A stretch of DNA of 64,000 nt from Berberis thunbergii (GCA_003290165.1 QNQO01006987.1:310001-374000), one strand, 5' to 3'. Counted from the first letter of the stretch, positions 43,085-55,649 are shown. The notes: a model not told the origin generated them from the letters alone. Numbers and translations: made by a program.

Positions 43085-45039
43085 TTACAGCTGCTTTGTA
43101 CATCTTTCTCCAAAGGCTGAAGAGCCAGATACATCAGAAGGAACTGCATGAGATAAAACAACAACATCCAAAACCGGTCTTGAGTTGCTAGACGGGGACG
43201 CAGGATCAGAGACATTTGTCTTGTCAATCTTCCAGAAAGCAACCTTCCTGTATCGTTCGAAGTAAAGCTCCAAATAGGTTCTCTTCTACAATCAGTCCAA
43301 GCAGTTCTAGCCTACCCCAAGCGATATCAGAAGATTCTAAAGTTACACGATGCTCATGTCCCCAAGCCTTGGACTCCGCTAAAGTTGCCTTCGCCTTCGA
43401 CAGTTTATGTGAGAGTGCAGCCACATGAGATTCCTCTTCCACTAGTCGTTGTCTTAGCAGACTTAGCTCAGCCAGTGCGGACGCAACCCAAGTTTCCGCT
43501 TCATGGACATGATGTTGCTCGTTGACCAACTCGGATTCAAACTCCCAACACAAAGCAGTCAACTCAGACTCAACTTTATTGTTCAGCGGTTTGGGCTTGT
43601 AGATCATACTGTGCCTTGCCCGCCACCTCTTTCAGCTGCTTGCTTAATAGGTCTGACTGGTAGAGCGCATCCGAATACGACTTACCAAGCTCAAGAAATG
43701 TCTTATCCAAAACATGAATTGTACCATGAATGTCAGGGTGCAGCTCACCCTGAACCAACGACGCCAATCCGAAGGGACTTTTGGGAGAAACCAGCTCCAC
43801 GCCCAAAGTCTTATCAACTGAAAGATAAACATGACGCTCAACATCAGGCTCTATGGGTGGGAGAGAAGATTTGCTTCCCAGGGTAGCAGCCTCAATGAGT
43901 CGAATATCATCACTGGCAACATTGACTTTGTCGGCATCGATCGACTTTGAACAATTCCCTTCCAATACAACTAGTGGAGCAGGAGGCTCCAAATAGAAAC
44001 TTCGTTATCCCAAAACCATCTCTTAAGCTGACTGATTGGACCTAGACTCCGCGTCGTCAGTTCTTGCTTTAGCGAGATCAGTTTAGAGAAAGAATCAATC
44101 TTGATGCTAGCTTGCTTCATCTTGGGCTGACCAATGGGCGGCATGGTCGCCTCCAATTCAACCTGCCTTGTAGGGCTTGGTATCCTGAGCTTACTCTTCT
44201 TGGAATGACCACTACCAGTCTCATTCGGTGATGATGTAGGCACAATAAGAGCTATGTGGAAGTATTTGAAAAACCTGTTCCGCACTACGTTGTCTAAGGC
44301 TATGACCTCCTCAACATTGATCAAAGGAAGCTCATTAAATGCATTCCTTACTGATTCATCCTCCTCAGTAAGAGTTGGAGTCACAAATTTACCTGCATAA
44401 AATAACAATAGGACATGTTAGTATCCGCAAAAACACATAAAAGGAAATAATGAGGAGGGACATTATGCTCACTAAAATTGAATTTTAAATATCTAACAAT
44501 CGATCACCACTCAACCTTGAAGTACAGTGAGTTCGAAGAAGCCAGAAAGAAATGCTTCAACCAAAACTTGAAATCATCAGACAAGGAGGCCAAGCACTTC
44601 GGAGTACTCAACCAGTAGACTCTGTGACCATTTAACCAAGGGGAAGTCAACAGGTGGATCACTTGTGGAGCTAACCGAAGGCGACGTCCTTCGCCCAAAT
44701 AAGGACAACAATCAAAGTCTTGAATCCATTTGGCACCATCTGAGCAGAAGGAATACGTAGGTGCACTAGAAAGCACCAAATGTCTTCCGAAACTGGAAAA
44801 CGAAGCCCAGCTTGGAGCATGCTTTTGTGCAAGGCTATGAACCCTTGCGGAGGCGTCAATGGATTGTGAGTAGTACCCAATGGGGTAAGTTCCAAGTCTT
44901 CAGCAATTTGATAGTCCTCTCGTAGCTTAGCCAAATTGGACCCCTTATGCTCATGGTAAAAGTAGAAGCGGACCTGAAACAAATTCTGCCCAAAAGTAAG
45001 TTCAACGTTATCTGCCATGAGAGAAAATTGAACTTTCAA
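43085..45039 (-). pseudogene. Antisense accessory ORF of element C (PF04195-like), decayed
   Basis: It starts at the ATG at 45,039 ('MKVQFSLMADNVELTFGQNL'). The conserved core follows: 'HKSMLQAGLRFPVSEDIWCF', then 'RIPSAQMVPNGFKTL'. A frameshift near 44,690 leads to 'WLNGHRVYWLS'. A probable intron ends near 44,395. The middle (44,408-43,990) is Ser/Pro/Lys rich and may carry a basic nuclear-signal-like patch (KKSKLR). The C-terminal half (43,990-43,224) is coiled-coil-like, rich in Glu, Leu and Ala. At least three frame changes break it. It is antisense and downstream of C's pol, as in Grande elements. Function unknown. Confidence 0.65.
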
Positions 45040-45132
45040 AAAGAGTTGCAGCTAAAAACACAGAATCAAGAAAACAAAAAGGAGGAGAAAAATATACAAA
45101 AGTAAATAAACTCATTCTTTCAAAGGCAGTGG

Positions 45133-45140
45133 CTTATATA
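45133..45140 (-). promoter_or_regulatory. Candidate TATA box for the antisense ORF of element C
   Basis: The minus strand reads TATATAAG about 95 bases upstream of the ATG at 45,039. It is placed like TATATAAA at 322-329 before copy 1. Confidence 0.45.
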
Positions 45141-45310
45141 TGCACTGGGGAGTCGCGCCCCCTTCTTTACTGAGTAGTCACGCACTCATTTAATGACATG
45201 TGCCGCTCGATATGACATTTCGGATTCAATCATCACGACTGTGCAGATTCCAACAAAGTGACTTAGTGGACCGACATGATGGTTCACTAAACCGGGAGGG
45301 GGACAACTTT

Positions 45311-46009
45311 TGATACGCCAAACCGTTCATTGATCAGCACCGTAAATGGTTTATGATAATCTTGTTAACATAGCAATGCAGACCTGATTGCATGCTCAAT
45401 AGAGTGAGGCTCAGATAGCATTAAGCCCTCTATTGGCAGGATCCAGATGGTCAGACCCAAATTGTAACATGTCACTAAGCCCACATTTCATGCGGCCAAA
45501 TCCAATACTCATAAGCCATTATAAGAAAAAAGTAAGCTCTACTAAGGAAAGTACATGGGGGATCGACCCCAGACAGGCAGATCAACAAAACATCAGTTCC
45601 GACTAGGAAACAAATACTAAAGTATAAGTCGGGGAAGGATACTTCCTTGCATGGACAACACTCAGAAAGGGAAACCTCTCCCCGAAGATTTTTGAGCACA
45701 AGCCGTGTAGGAAAACTACCCTACTTGGACAACTCCCAACTAGGAAAGGATTTTCAGCAAGATCTCTTTCCCTAAACTACGCCACCAAAAGCCTAGCCGA
45801 ACAAAGACTCACAATATAAAAGTGGGATAAGGTAAATGAACTAAGGTATGCTATAGAAACCCAATTTACAGTTTTAAGCCTCTCCTAAGCCTTATCTAAC
45901 TTAAACATCGGAGTGCCATCGACCGCAAAACTATGGTATTTGGCTCACGTGTGCTACTTGTGCAGGTGTAGGTCAAGGCGAGGAAGGAGAGCATAAATCG
46001 ATTACATCA
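45311..46009 (+). repeat. 3' LTR of element C (699 bp)
   Basis: It starts TGATACGCCAAACC and ends GATTACATCA, followed by the CTTGT target duplication. Confidence 0.9.
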
Positions 46010-46014
46010 CTTGT

Positions 46015-46747
46015 AAAGGCTAGTCTTTATTCAAGTGGTGAGTTGTCCATGGTGAGCGGTCGTGGCCTTCAGTGAGTCTAGGCTCTATCGTTTATGCACC
46101 ATTTTGGTCCCCATTGTCAGACCAGGTTAGGAGCGGCGAGTAGCCCACTTGTAGGGAACTTTCCATGGATTAGGTTCGCCCGCCTGTGGTGGACTGTTCG
46201 TGGACTATGTTCAGTCCACATGGGTCATCGTGGTCTTGAGGTTGGATTAGGTTATCTTAGGTGTCGTGAGTTGTCTGTGGACTAGACTCATCCGCTTGCA
46301 GTGAACTGTCCATGAACCGTGTTTGCCCACTTGCGGTGAACTGTCCATGAACTGTGTTTGACCACTTGCAATGGACTATTCATGGACTGGGTCTAGACTG
46401 CATTCTGCCTTGGCTGGGTGGGACTAGGTTACTTGTACAGTGAGCGGTCGTGGCCTTTTGTGAGTTTAGGCTCTGCCATTTGTGCACCATTTTGGCCCCT
46501 GTGTTAGGATCGGTCGTTGTCAGACAATGAACTATCTGGGGGCTTGCATTGTCGTCTCATACCTCAGATCCTTAGGCAAACTAGGTCACTTATGCAGCGA
46601 GCCATCACTATCTTAAGTGAGGCTGACCATCTGTTTGTGTACAATTTTGGCCCCCTATATTATGATCGAGTCTTCCCCTATAGAAGGACTTGAGTGTGGA
46701 GTAGAGTCATTAAAGAGATTACCTTTATTGATTTGCTTCAAAATGTG
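46015..46747. repeat. Tandem spacer of the interrupted gypsy element, second type
   Basis: Units with 'gtgagcggtcgtggcctt(c/t)(a/t)gtgag', 'tttgtgcaccattttggcccc' and 'cttgc(a/g)gtgaactgtccatgaac' recur several times. It continues the element after C and leads to its pro-gag remnant. Confidence 0.7.
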
Positions 46748-48530
46748 CTACATGCCACCCTCATTGATCCTTACCAGTAAGCCTTGGGCTTGTGGTCCGT
46801 CTTTCTTTGGGGGATTGGAGCTGATTGCGGTTACTTTCTTGACAGTTTCATCTTTACGTATGGCTTCTCTGGTGGAAGACTGATCTCCCTTGATAGTTAT
46901 TGTCTTTCCGTTGACTGGATATTTGAGGCACTGGTGTCGTGTGGAGACCATTGCCCCATTTGGTGGAGCCAGAGCCTTCCTAGAATAATATTATATGTGG
47001 ACGGGGCATCCACCATGATGAACTCTATCATGAGGAATTTCGTGGGTTCCCTTGCTCTCACGGGTAGGATGATGCTCCCGACGAAGCAACTTTGTGAGCC
47101 ACTAAAACCAGCCATAACCTGGTTGTTCGGATTTAGTTCCTCCTCTTTTAGCAGCTTCACGATGGGTGCTTTGAAGCACAGGATGTTGGTTGAGCTCCCG
47201 ATATCCACCAATGACCTTTTGAAGTCTTATTTTGATATGGCAATCATGATGACCAGGGTGTCATTGTGCAGGAAGTAGATCCCATGCATTTCCTTCTCAG
47301 TGAACTTCAAGTCCGGGGTTGGGTGTTTCACCTTGGCGTGTTGGACTAGGCAGTTTCTGCAGTGAGGATTTGTCCCCAGCTCCCGGATTGCCCGTTTCCT
47401 TGCCGGTTAGATTTTTCAGGTCTGTTTTGTGCGCTATTTAGGATGATGACCTCACAACCTTTTCTTCGACCTCTAGGGTCGCTTCTTCTTTTTCTTGGGG
47501 CTATTTCTCGTCAAAATTTACAAATTTGTCGAGTCTTCCACTTCGAACTCAGTACTAGATCTCATTCTTGAGACTTTGCCAGTATTGGGTGATGTGGCCA
47601 TGATCCTTGCAATAGGCACAATATTTGTCTTTATCATGCTTGGAAGGATCACTTTTGACATTTGGGGGCCATTTGATGTCCTCCTTTGTTTTTATGGCGG
47701 ACAGGATTTTGGTCAAGCTGGAGTTGAGTGGAGCATATTCAAGGAAACTTGCACCGACGTAGTCAGTGGCTTTGTTGGATTTGACCTTGTCAGACCCAGT
47801 CTTGTTGACACTCATCCTTTTTTTGGATATGTCCTTCTCTTCGTGCCTTTTTTATTCCCTCTGTCCGGAGCCCTGGAAGCCTACATGTCCTCATTTTTGC
47901 CTCTTTTTTGGCTGCCAGCATATCCTCTAGAGAGGTGTATTTCTGCGCACTTTTTAGCAAATCTACCATGCCCCTCAGAGGTTTCAGGGTGAAAACGTTG
48001 TAGAACGGACCTCTTTGGAGACTAGAAGTGAAGGCGGTCACAAACATATCATCGTTGCAACCGTCAATTAGGGTCAATTTTTCGTTGAAATGAGTGATAT
48101 ATTCTCTAAGGGTCTTGCCTTGTTTCTGCTTAAGACTCAACAGGTAGTACGTCCCCTTTTTGATTCGTTGCTCCCCACAAATATTGTGATAAAAGCCTTC
48201 GCCAAGACCTGGAATGAATTGATAGATCTTGGCTGAAGATCGTGGAACCAGGTCGGTGGGAAAAGTTTGGCACATGATGGCCTCTGAACTTTCTTTAAGT
48301 GTCATCATGTGATGGTAATGGTGCAAATGGTCTGATGGATTTGATGTTTCATCATAGAAGTCTAGCTTTGGAGGGGACAAACTTGTTTGGAAGCGAGGCA
48401 CTCGTGATCTCTTCAGAGAACGGAGGGATGCATAAAAGACGTCTACATTGGTTGCTCTCAGTCGAAGTAGATTCCTTACCGTGGTGCGATCTATTTTAGG
48501 GGAGTGGTCCATGTTCTCCCTTAGGCTCAC
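46748..48530 (-). pseudogene. gag-pro remnant of gypsy element, copy 2
   Basis: The best preserved gag of the window: a 246-codon open frame (48,530-47,790) with 'PPKLDFYDETSNPSDHLHHY', 'MMTLKESSEAIMCQTFP', 'LLSLKQKQGKTLREYITHFN' and 'LTLIDGCNDDMFVTAFTSSL'. The zinc knuckle region (about 47,655-47,565) has 'YCAYCKDHGHITQYW', where the final Cys is Trp. The protease (47,211-46,897) has 'MVDIGSSTNILCF', with D-I-G at the active site as in copy 1, and ends 'TYNIILGRLWLHQM'. Frameshifts separate gag, knuckle and protease. It is the gag-pro of the element whose antisense ORF is at 8,300-10,984, 36 kb away through nested insertions. Confidence 0.85.
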
Positions 48531-48923
48531 CTGTCGACTGGTTCTTTGATCCTCTTTGAGGAGGTTTTCACTTTCTTGGACGTGTTTTTGGGCATCCTCC
48601 TTGGTGTAGGATCACCCCGAATCTCCGCCGCCATCATGTGGGTATTGTTGATCTTGAGCGAGTGTCTCCACCACTCATACCAGACGATCCATATGAACCA
48701 AGATTTGCTCTATGATGGGATCGGTCGTGGTTGTCCCTCGATTGGATCAGTTTGACTCAGTGCAAGTTTCTTTGGATGAAGGGTTTTCTGGTTCGGCATT
48801 GTTGAATGCTCGAGATTTGGTGCTGGTGACCATTTCTCAATGTCTTCTTTAGTTTAGAAAGAATTTTGTAAGTTTGTTTCAGGGAAAACTTATTGTTGTC
48901 TTCCCCACAGATGGCGATAGACT
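48531..48923 (-). mobile_element. 5' leader and primer-binding region of the gypsy element
   Basis: Just inside the LTR the minus strand reads CGCCATCTGTGGGGAAG, close to the usual gypsy primer-binding site TGGCGCCGTCTGTGGGGA. No gene is in this stretch beyond the gag start. Confidence 0.6.
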
Positions 48924-49540
48924 GATGTGTTTAGATTTATCATTGCTAATCCCAATGATATCGAAGCTGCAAAAAGAGCAGCGGTTAAGCTCAGGACCAC
49001 CATTATGGTGGTTGAAGACACTCTGATGCTTAAATCAGATACCGGTTTGAGAAGGAGTGAAGACTAAATGTAAAATTGCAATGTGTATACTCACGTATAT
49101 TTGTGCATACTTCTCTTTGTCATTTCACCAACTCTTATAGCGAGACTTCCCTCCCCAATTGTCTCTGTGATCAAGGTCATGATGAAGGGATGGGATCGCG
49201 CATAAGATCTTACCTGTTGCATGACTAAGTACTTTGGCACTTGTTCTATTCAGGACCCAATGTTTGATTGGGCTAGAACCAATTTCATGCGAACGGATCT
49301 CAGACCTGTGATAACTCTAAGATTCGTTGTTCGAGCCTTATGATCCTAGACCAAGCCCTAAGACTTGTGCCTTAGGGTTTGGTGTGTCTTGGGCCTGGAC
49401 ACTTGACTCACGAGCTGAACAGTAGTTTTGTGCATGGGTTCGTTTGGGACTGCACTTAAGCTTTTTACGTGCTAGGGTTAGTCCATGCCATGTGTATGAG
49501 TTTGATTGAGTGACTGCTTGATGTCTCATAAGGTTGGACC
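48924..49540 (-). mobile_element. LTR at the right end of the interrupted gypsy element
   Basis: It begins TGATGTGTTTAGAT and carries the family's landmarks in order ('gatgcttaaatcagata', 'gagaaggagtgaa', 'ccaagccctaagac', 'gatgtctcataa'). It pairs with the truncated LTR at 8,006-8,299. Confidence 0.7.
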
Positions 49541-50081
49541 AACTTTTTAAGAAAAAGAGCACCCATGATTACTTCCGAGAATGGAGGGACTGTGAGATCA
49601 TATAGGACATTCCGGGTTGGACACCCCAGTCAGAGCGGGTTCTCGACCATGGTCCTGTTAATCCTCGGGGTGTGGTCCCCTTGGCCCTTTCCTGGGCCTC
49701 ATTCTCAGCAGGCTCTTTGTTCTTCTACTTGATGTCTCATAAGGGTTTTCTCGCTCCTGGGCATGCTCTTGAATCCGAGGTCCTTTCAGATCTCGGTTTG
49801 CCTTAGATCACTACAGTCATTTTTGAGTCATCATTTCAACCACCCCCACTAAGTGGTCTAGGTGGCATAAGATCAGACTCATGTCAGGGGCAGCCGCAGT
49901 CACCTCTGCGACTGAGCCATGCGGCCGTTTGGCCTCCTTGATCGGATTGATTCAGCTCGACAGTTGGACTTCCCAGCCAGAACTTCGCCCGGCTCAACTT
50001 GAGATTTGGTGTTGGTAACCATTTGTCGATGCTTTGTGCAGCTTAGATTGTATGTTTCCCATTGACAATGCCAAACTGATG
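49541..50081 (-). mobile_element. Gag-leader fragment of another copy
   Basis: It contains 'acttccgagaatggagggac' and 'aacttgagatttggtg', related to the gag/leader region at 48,410-48,850. No open gene is seen. It ends at an LTR that begins at 50,082, next to a decayed primer-binding site (minus strand TGGCATTGTCAATGGGA). Confidence 0.5.
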
Positions 50082-50445
50082 CGTTCAGATATGTCTTCAT
50101 TAATCTCGATGATACCCAACCTGCAAAAATGAGCAGTGATTAAAGCCTAGGACCACCGTTGTGGTGATCGAAGGCACATTAATGTTTAAGTCAAGTATCG
50201 ATTCAAGGAAGAGTGAAGATTCTATGTAAATTGCAATGTGTATACTTGCATACCTTTTTTCCCCATTTTAGACCCATGCCTCTAGGGCTGGTGTGTCTTG
50301 GGCTTGGAAGCCTGACTTACGGGCTGAACATTAATATTGTGCATGGGTCCGTTTGGGACTATACTGAAGCCTTTTATGTGCTAGGGTTATCCCATGCCAC
50401 GCGTACGACTGTGATTGAACGATTGTTTGATGTCTCATCATACCC
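50082..50445 (-). mobile_element. LTR fragment, gypsy family
   Basis: It starts TGATGCGTTCAGAT, resembles 3,613 and 48,924, and lacks its central part. It is fused at about 50,440 to tandem-spacer sequence. Confidence 0.6.
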
Positions 50446-52859
50446 CAATCTTGAACAAGAGTTGGGTTGTTGAGGAACCATCTTTATTCAAATGGTCTAG
50501 ATTCATGTATTCGTCTAACTCAATCCTGAAGAGGACTTGAGCTGGAAAGTCATCTTTGCCCATCTTGTATGTGAGTTGGCCTTGAAGCCAGTTCGGGTGT
50601 CGTAGAGATGATTGCCAACCATGATGTTCCAGAGCCTGCTTCGGATCATATTGCCCATAAAGTTGTTTTCGACTTTGTTTCTCAAGGAGATGTTCTTGAC
50701 TTTACTCCCGCTGCATGATCGAATTCTTGTAGAAAAAAAATCATTAATGAGAAAATTTTCCTTTTCAATTTTGTTTGTGTTGTAGCTGTCATACTTTCCA
50801 TTTATATTCTTGCTTAGATTAGGAAGAGTAGACAAGTGTGTCCACCCCTACCTGAAGTAGGGATTTAGTCCGGACTGGAGCCTTTTCTTCGTTTGTCCGG
50901 GCTCATAATCTGACAATAGTAACAACTTAATCCTCTGTAAGATTTAAGCTGTAGGGTACCACCGTTGTTTTTCGGGTAGTGATCCCTTAGTGACATAACT
51001 ACTATCTCCCTTAGGAGTTGAGCTTGCACCGAAGCTATCTTTGCATTGAAGACTGGACTTCCTTAATGGTCCTTGACCCTGTATAATAGTTAGGTTGCTT
51101 AAGAAACCATCTCTTGTTGGACTAGATTTCGTTACCATACACATGCTTTCGGCCCCAAGGAAGACTTTGAGTTGAAGTGTAGTGTATTTGCCTTTATGTG
51201 CTAGACGTCGAAAATAGACCCCAATCATGAGCGTAAGTTGGGTTGTTGAGGAACCATTTTGTCTGAACAAACTAGATTCCAGTATTCATTTGGCTCAATC
51301 CTTGAGGGGTCTTGAGCTAGAAAGAAGTCATATCTGCCTGTCTGGGCTAGATTTCATAATAAACCCAATCCGAACAGGAGTTGGGTTGTTGAGGAACCAT
51401 TTTTGCCCGAACAAGCTAGATTCCTATATTTGCCTGGGTCAATCCAAGAGGGGGCTTGAATTGGGAGGAATTCATTTCCATTCATCTGGGCTAGACTTCA
51501 TATTAAACCCTAATCCCATACAGGATTGGGTTGTCTAGGAACCATCTTTGCTCGAACGAGCTAGATTCCTATATTCGTCTTGTTCGGTCCTGAAGAGGAC
51601 TTGAGCTGGGAGGAAGTTATTTCTACAACGTCTGGGCTAGACTTCATAATATACCCCAATCTTGAACAAGAATTGGATTGTTGAGGAACCATCTTTGCCC
51701 GAACGAGCTAGGCTCCTGTTAAGCGGACTAGGTCACTTATTGGGCGAGTTGTCGGTATCCTGAATAGGATTAGACATGGCCTCTGTGCGCTATATTTGTC
51801 TCTTAGATTAGATCATCCCGGTGCGGTGAGTCATCAACAGACTAGACTTGGTCCGCTTCGCGGTGTTGTGGTTCCTTATGCAGACTAGGCTACTTAGCTA
51901 CAAGTTGTTGTTCCTTACCAAGACTAGGCTTTGTCATTGTGTGCCATTTGGGTCCTTGTGAACGGACCAAGATTCTTTTGAGTGATGAGTTGTCCATGGA
52001 TCGGGCTCAGCCCGTTGTATCATAACTCGGTTCCTTAGGCGGACTAGGTCATTTATACAGCGGGTTGTCCTTTCCTTTAATAGAACTAGGCCTAGCTTCA
52101 ATGTGCCATTTTGGTCACCTAACAGGACTGGCTTTTTAGTGTGATGAGCTGGTCGTGGACTGACTTGGGTTGCTTGCAACGAATGATCCATGGACTGAGT
52201 TCTATACGCAGGTGTCTTTTTGTGGTTCCTAAAGCAGATTAGGTCACTTGTGCAGCAAGCTGTCGACATCCTAAATAGGACTCGGCCGTTGTGCACCATT
52301 TCGGTCCATGTGCTTGGATCGGGCTTTTTTTAGCGATAAGTTGTCCTTCGGCTGGGCTCGGTCCGTTGTTAAATACCTTGGTTCCCTAGGCGGACTAGGC
52401 CACTTATGAGGCAAGTTGTCGTTGCCCTTAATAGGACCAGGCTCGGCTACTATCCGCTATCTCAGTCCCTGTGATCAGACCAGGCATTTTGGCGGCGGTG
52501 AGTTGTCCATGGAGAGGGCTCAATCCGCTATGTATTACCTCGGTTCCTTTAGGCGGAATAGGTCACTTATGCAGCGACCCGTCATTGTTCTTAATAGGAC
52601 TAGGCTCGGCCACTGTCAACCATTTTGGTCCCCATGGCAGGATCGAGTTTTTTCCTATTGAACGAGTTGAGTGTGCAATGGAGTCGTTTTCTAAAGATAT
52701 TACCTTTATTGATAGTTCTTCAAAATTCTGCATGGTACTCTCCTCACTCAGACTCTCTTACCAGTATGCCCTGGGCCTGTTGGTTATTATATTTGTAGGG
52801 GGCTTGAACTTTGGGGGCTATTTGTTGAATAGCTTCATCGCCACGAAGTGGCATTCTCT
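50446..52859. repeat. Tandem spacers with accessory-ORF tail, third copy
   Basis: At 50,560-50,830 it matches the tail of accessory ORF copy 1 (2,577-2,830). At 51,230-51,720 there are about four 140-bp units ('gttgaggaaccat...cgagctagattcc'). At 51,720-52,660 there are several units of the second type ('ggttccttaggcggactaggtcacttatgcagcg'). The open frames here arise from the repeats. Confidence 0.7.
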
Positions 52860-53850
52860 TGCGAAAGATTGATCTCCCCTGATAATACTTGTTTCAATGT
52901 TGATAGGGTATTTAAGGTAGTGTCGTGTGGAAACCATTGCTCCCATCTAGTAAAGCCAAGGCCTTCCAAGAATCAAATTGTATTTGAAGGGGGCATCTAC
53001 AATAATTAACTCCGTCATCAGGAGCTTTACCGGTTCCCCTACCTCTACGGGAAGTCTGATGCTCTTGACTGAGTAACTTCGAGCTCCGTTGAAGTCAACC
53101 ATAACTAAGTTGTGCGGTTTCAGCTCTTCCTCTCTCAGCCACATCCTGTGGAATTCCTTCAGGAACAAGATTTTGACTGAGCTCCCCGTGTCAACCAGCA
53201 ATCTTTTTACGCCCCATTTCGATATCGCAATTGATGTCGGGTTTTGCCTTATTGGACCCGATTTTATCCTCTTATTCATGCCTTTTTTTCCCTCCCCTTT
53301 CCCAAGCTTTAGAGGCCCGTTTGGCTTCATTTTTGCCTTCTTTCTTGGTTGCCAACATTTCTTCGAGAGTGATATACTTCTGCTCATTTTTCAGTAAGTC
53401 TATCATATCTCTCAAGGGTTCCAAAGTGAGGAAGTTGTAAAACTGACCTCCTCGCATGCTAGAAGTGAAAGGATGACCCTTGTGTCGTTGCTAGAGCTGT
53501 CGATCAAAGTCAACTTGTCGTTAAAGCAAGTGACATACTTTCTGAGGTTCTTGCCTTGATTCTGCTTGAGGCTTAGCAAGTAGTGAGGCCCATTCCTGAT
53601 CGTTGACTCCCGATGAATCTGGTGATAAATTCCTTCGCCAAGACTTGGAATGATCAATAGATATCGGCTACAGGCTATGGAACTAGATCAACGAAGCCTT
53701 CTTCAGCCTGGTGAGAAACGTTTTGTACAAGAATTCCTCCTAACTTCCTTTCAACTCCATTACATGGTGGTAATGATACAGATGATCTGACGAATCAAAT
53801 GTTCGTCGTAGAATTCAAGTTTTGGAAGGACCAATTTTGCCTACCTTGCT
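52860..53850 (-). pseudogene. gag-pro remnant of gypsy element, copy 3
   Basis: On the minus strand, the gag starts near 53,850 with 'LEFYDE', 'DHLYHYHHVMELKGS', then 'LLSLKQNQGKNLRKYVTCFN' and 'LTLIDSSSNDTRV', then 'GGQFYNFLTLEPLRDMIDLL'. The protease (about 53,245-52,947) has 'RLLVDTGSSVKILFL', where the catalytic D-T-G is intact, unlike copies 1 and 2, and ends 'KYNLILGRPWLY'. Frameshifts lie near 53,420 and 53,660. There is no 5' leader or LTR at the right: the element breaks off at about 53,850 against unrelated sequence. Confidence 0.83.
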
Positions 53851-53859
53851 CCTCTCGAT

Positions 53860-55637
53860 TCACTATGAAGAAAACACACTGACCGCTCAAACTCTCTCAC
53901 CGCTTCTTGATAATTCGATTTTCTTCCAGACAATTTGGATTCGAAGGATGGATTTAACTTACTGAAGAAAGAATCATTGTGTTCACCATCTCTCTCCCTT
54001 GCCTCATTAAATCTGTAAGAGTTTTTTATTCATTAGATCGATCACTACTTCTTTGAATCAAGATCTTTGAAAACCCTAGCTCTAACTATAGCCTTAATAA
54101 GGTGTGTATTTAACATTCGACAAAATTTGATTCAATTTGAAAACCCTAACAATTCAACCCTCTTTCGCTTTCCAAGGTTTATCTTTCCCAATTCAACATT
54201 CAAGCTTCTTCAAAAAACAATCCGTGTTTGGAAACACATCAAATTTTGCATAGACACATTGATTTGCGGAAACATGTACGTAAACAATATTTCTTGTTGA
54301 TTCTTCATTGTTTTTCTATTATGTGTTGATGTTGAGTTCTATGAGATCTCATCAGATCTGTTCGTAATTTGGTTGAAAATAGTTCTTCTATTTGTTAATC
54401 TTCAATGCTTTCTTGTGCTAATGTTGACATGCTATGTTGTAGAACTCAATTGTGGAGTTTTCATGTTATGAAATGATGGAAGATAGTAAAGTTGATTCCA
54501 AAGTTTATTGATCATCTTGAAATGCTTTCTTCGTGTTCTAAGCATTAGGAAAGTTGTGTTTTAACTTTTTACTTTGATTGTTTGGTTGTAAATTTATGAG
54601 GAGTTCAATTATTGAGTTTAGTTAAGTGATCTGGAATCAGTAACCAGATTATCTTAATCCGTAAATGTGGAATTTGAATCTTGATGAAACATGGCAGCAC
54701 TTATTTGGTCATTTGTTGGAAACCACTCAATCGGTTCAATTAGGAAGGCATGGTATATTAGAAGTTGGGGGCTCGACCGTAGTGATTTGGCAGCTAGAAC
54801 AATTTCAGGTGCTATCAATGGATTAAAGAGGATTGACATAGATAATTTGGTCTTTATGAATAAATAGCGTCAATCTTTAGATTTCTACTTATGAAGTTGC
54901 TTGTTAGTTTGCCAGCTCATGAATGAGGTTGTGGTATTAATTGATGAATTTATCATATCAAGGGTTTTGAGTAAGTGAATATGGCTTCTCGTGCTTATCT
55001 TGTTTCAACATTGGAGAGTAACATGCTTGGTAGAAGTTGCTTAGCCTTATACTCGCCTAGAATTGATCAGGAAGTGAATTTGATCCATGGTAATGATTTC
55101 AATAGCTACGAGTAATTTATCATTGGAATGGACAGAGTGTTCAAAGGGTCTGTTATAAATCCCATTTTGAAGTGTGGGTAATCTTTCTTTTGTGAGTTTT
55201 TTTCAATTATTCTTGTTTTAATGATGCTTGAATAAGTAACGCTTGAATAGTTTATTAGTTCAATGGGTTTTCATCTACTCTAATCATACTTTAATCATGA
55301 TTTTAGGTCCAATGGGTATAATCTAATATTCATAATTTGGTTTTAAAGATGATTGGGATAATGACGTAATCTCATTTTCAAGTCTTTTCTCAATAGGTTT
55401 AATCATGTTTTGATAGTTCATTAACTTCAAAGAGTTTTCATCTAATCTTGTTTGAAACCCTTGGCAATGGTAGGGTGTTTTTTCAGATATTTTTTTTCCT
55501 TCTAATAATGATTACATTTTTTTAATCTTGATTCAAGTCCAATGGGTATGATGTAATATTGATGTTGGGTATTGAGGATGATTTCGATTTTGGATTAGTT
55601 CATTGTTTTTTCTTATGTGATTTTGTTGGATTGTTAG
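53860..55637 (+). other. Probable 5' leader and long leader intron of the small gene copy
   Basis: No coding frame is recognised. A strong donor (GTACGTAA, 54,274-54,281) and an acceptor (ttgttag, ending 55,637) would define an intron of about 1.36 kb just before the ATG at 55,650. This is inference from splice signals only. Confidence 0.35.
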
Positions 55638-55649
55638 GTGAAAAAAGTA

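Larger units (their letters stand above)
39127..46009 (+). mobile_element. LTR retrotransposon C (Tat/Grande-type), deleted but with both LTRs
   Basis: Similar LTRs (39,127-39,815 and 45,311-46,009, starting TGATAC-type and ending ATCA) are flanked by CTTGT on both sides (39,122-39,126 and 46,010-46,014). A purine-rich tract (gggaggggga, 45,294-45,303) precedes the 3' LTR. The order inside is: primer-site-like sequence, RNase H/integrase remnants (plus), tandem repeats, antisense accessory ORF (minus). Gag, protease and most of RT are missing, so it is not autonomous. Without it, the spacer reads 'atgcttgtaaaggctag', the wording of neighbouring repeat units, which confirms the insertion. Confidence 0.9.

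Noticed and set aside
43503..43886. 127-codon plus-strand frame
   Set aside because: It is a shadow of the antisense accessory ORF, which has the conserved core and coiled-coil pattern on the minus strand.
47362..47992. Plus-strand hydrophobic frames resembling membrane proteins
   Set aside because: They are shadows of the gag-pro on the minus strand.
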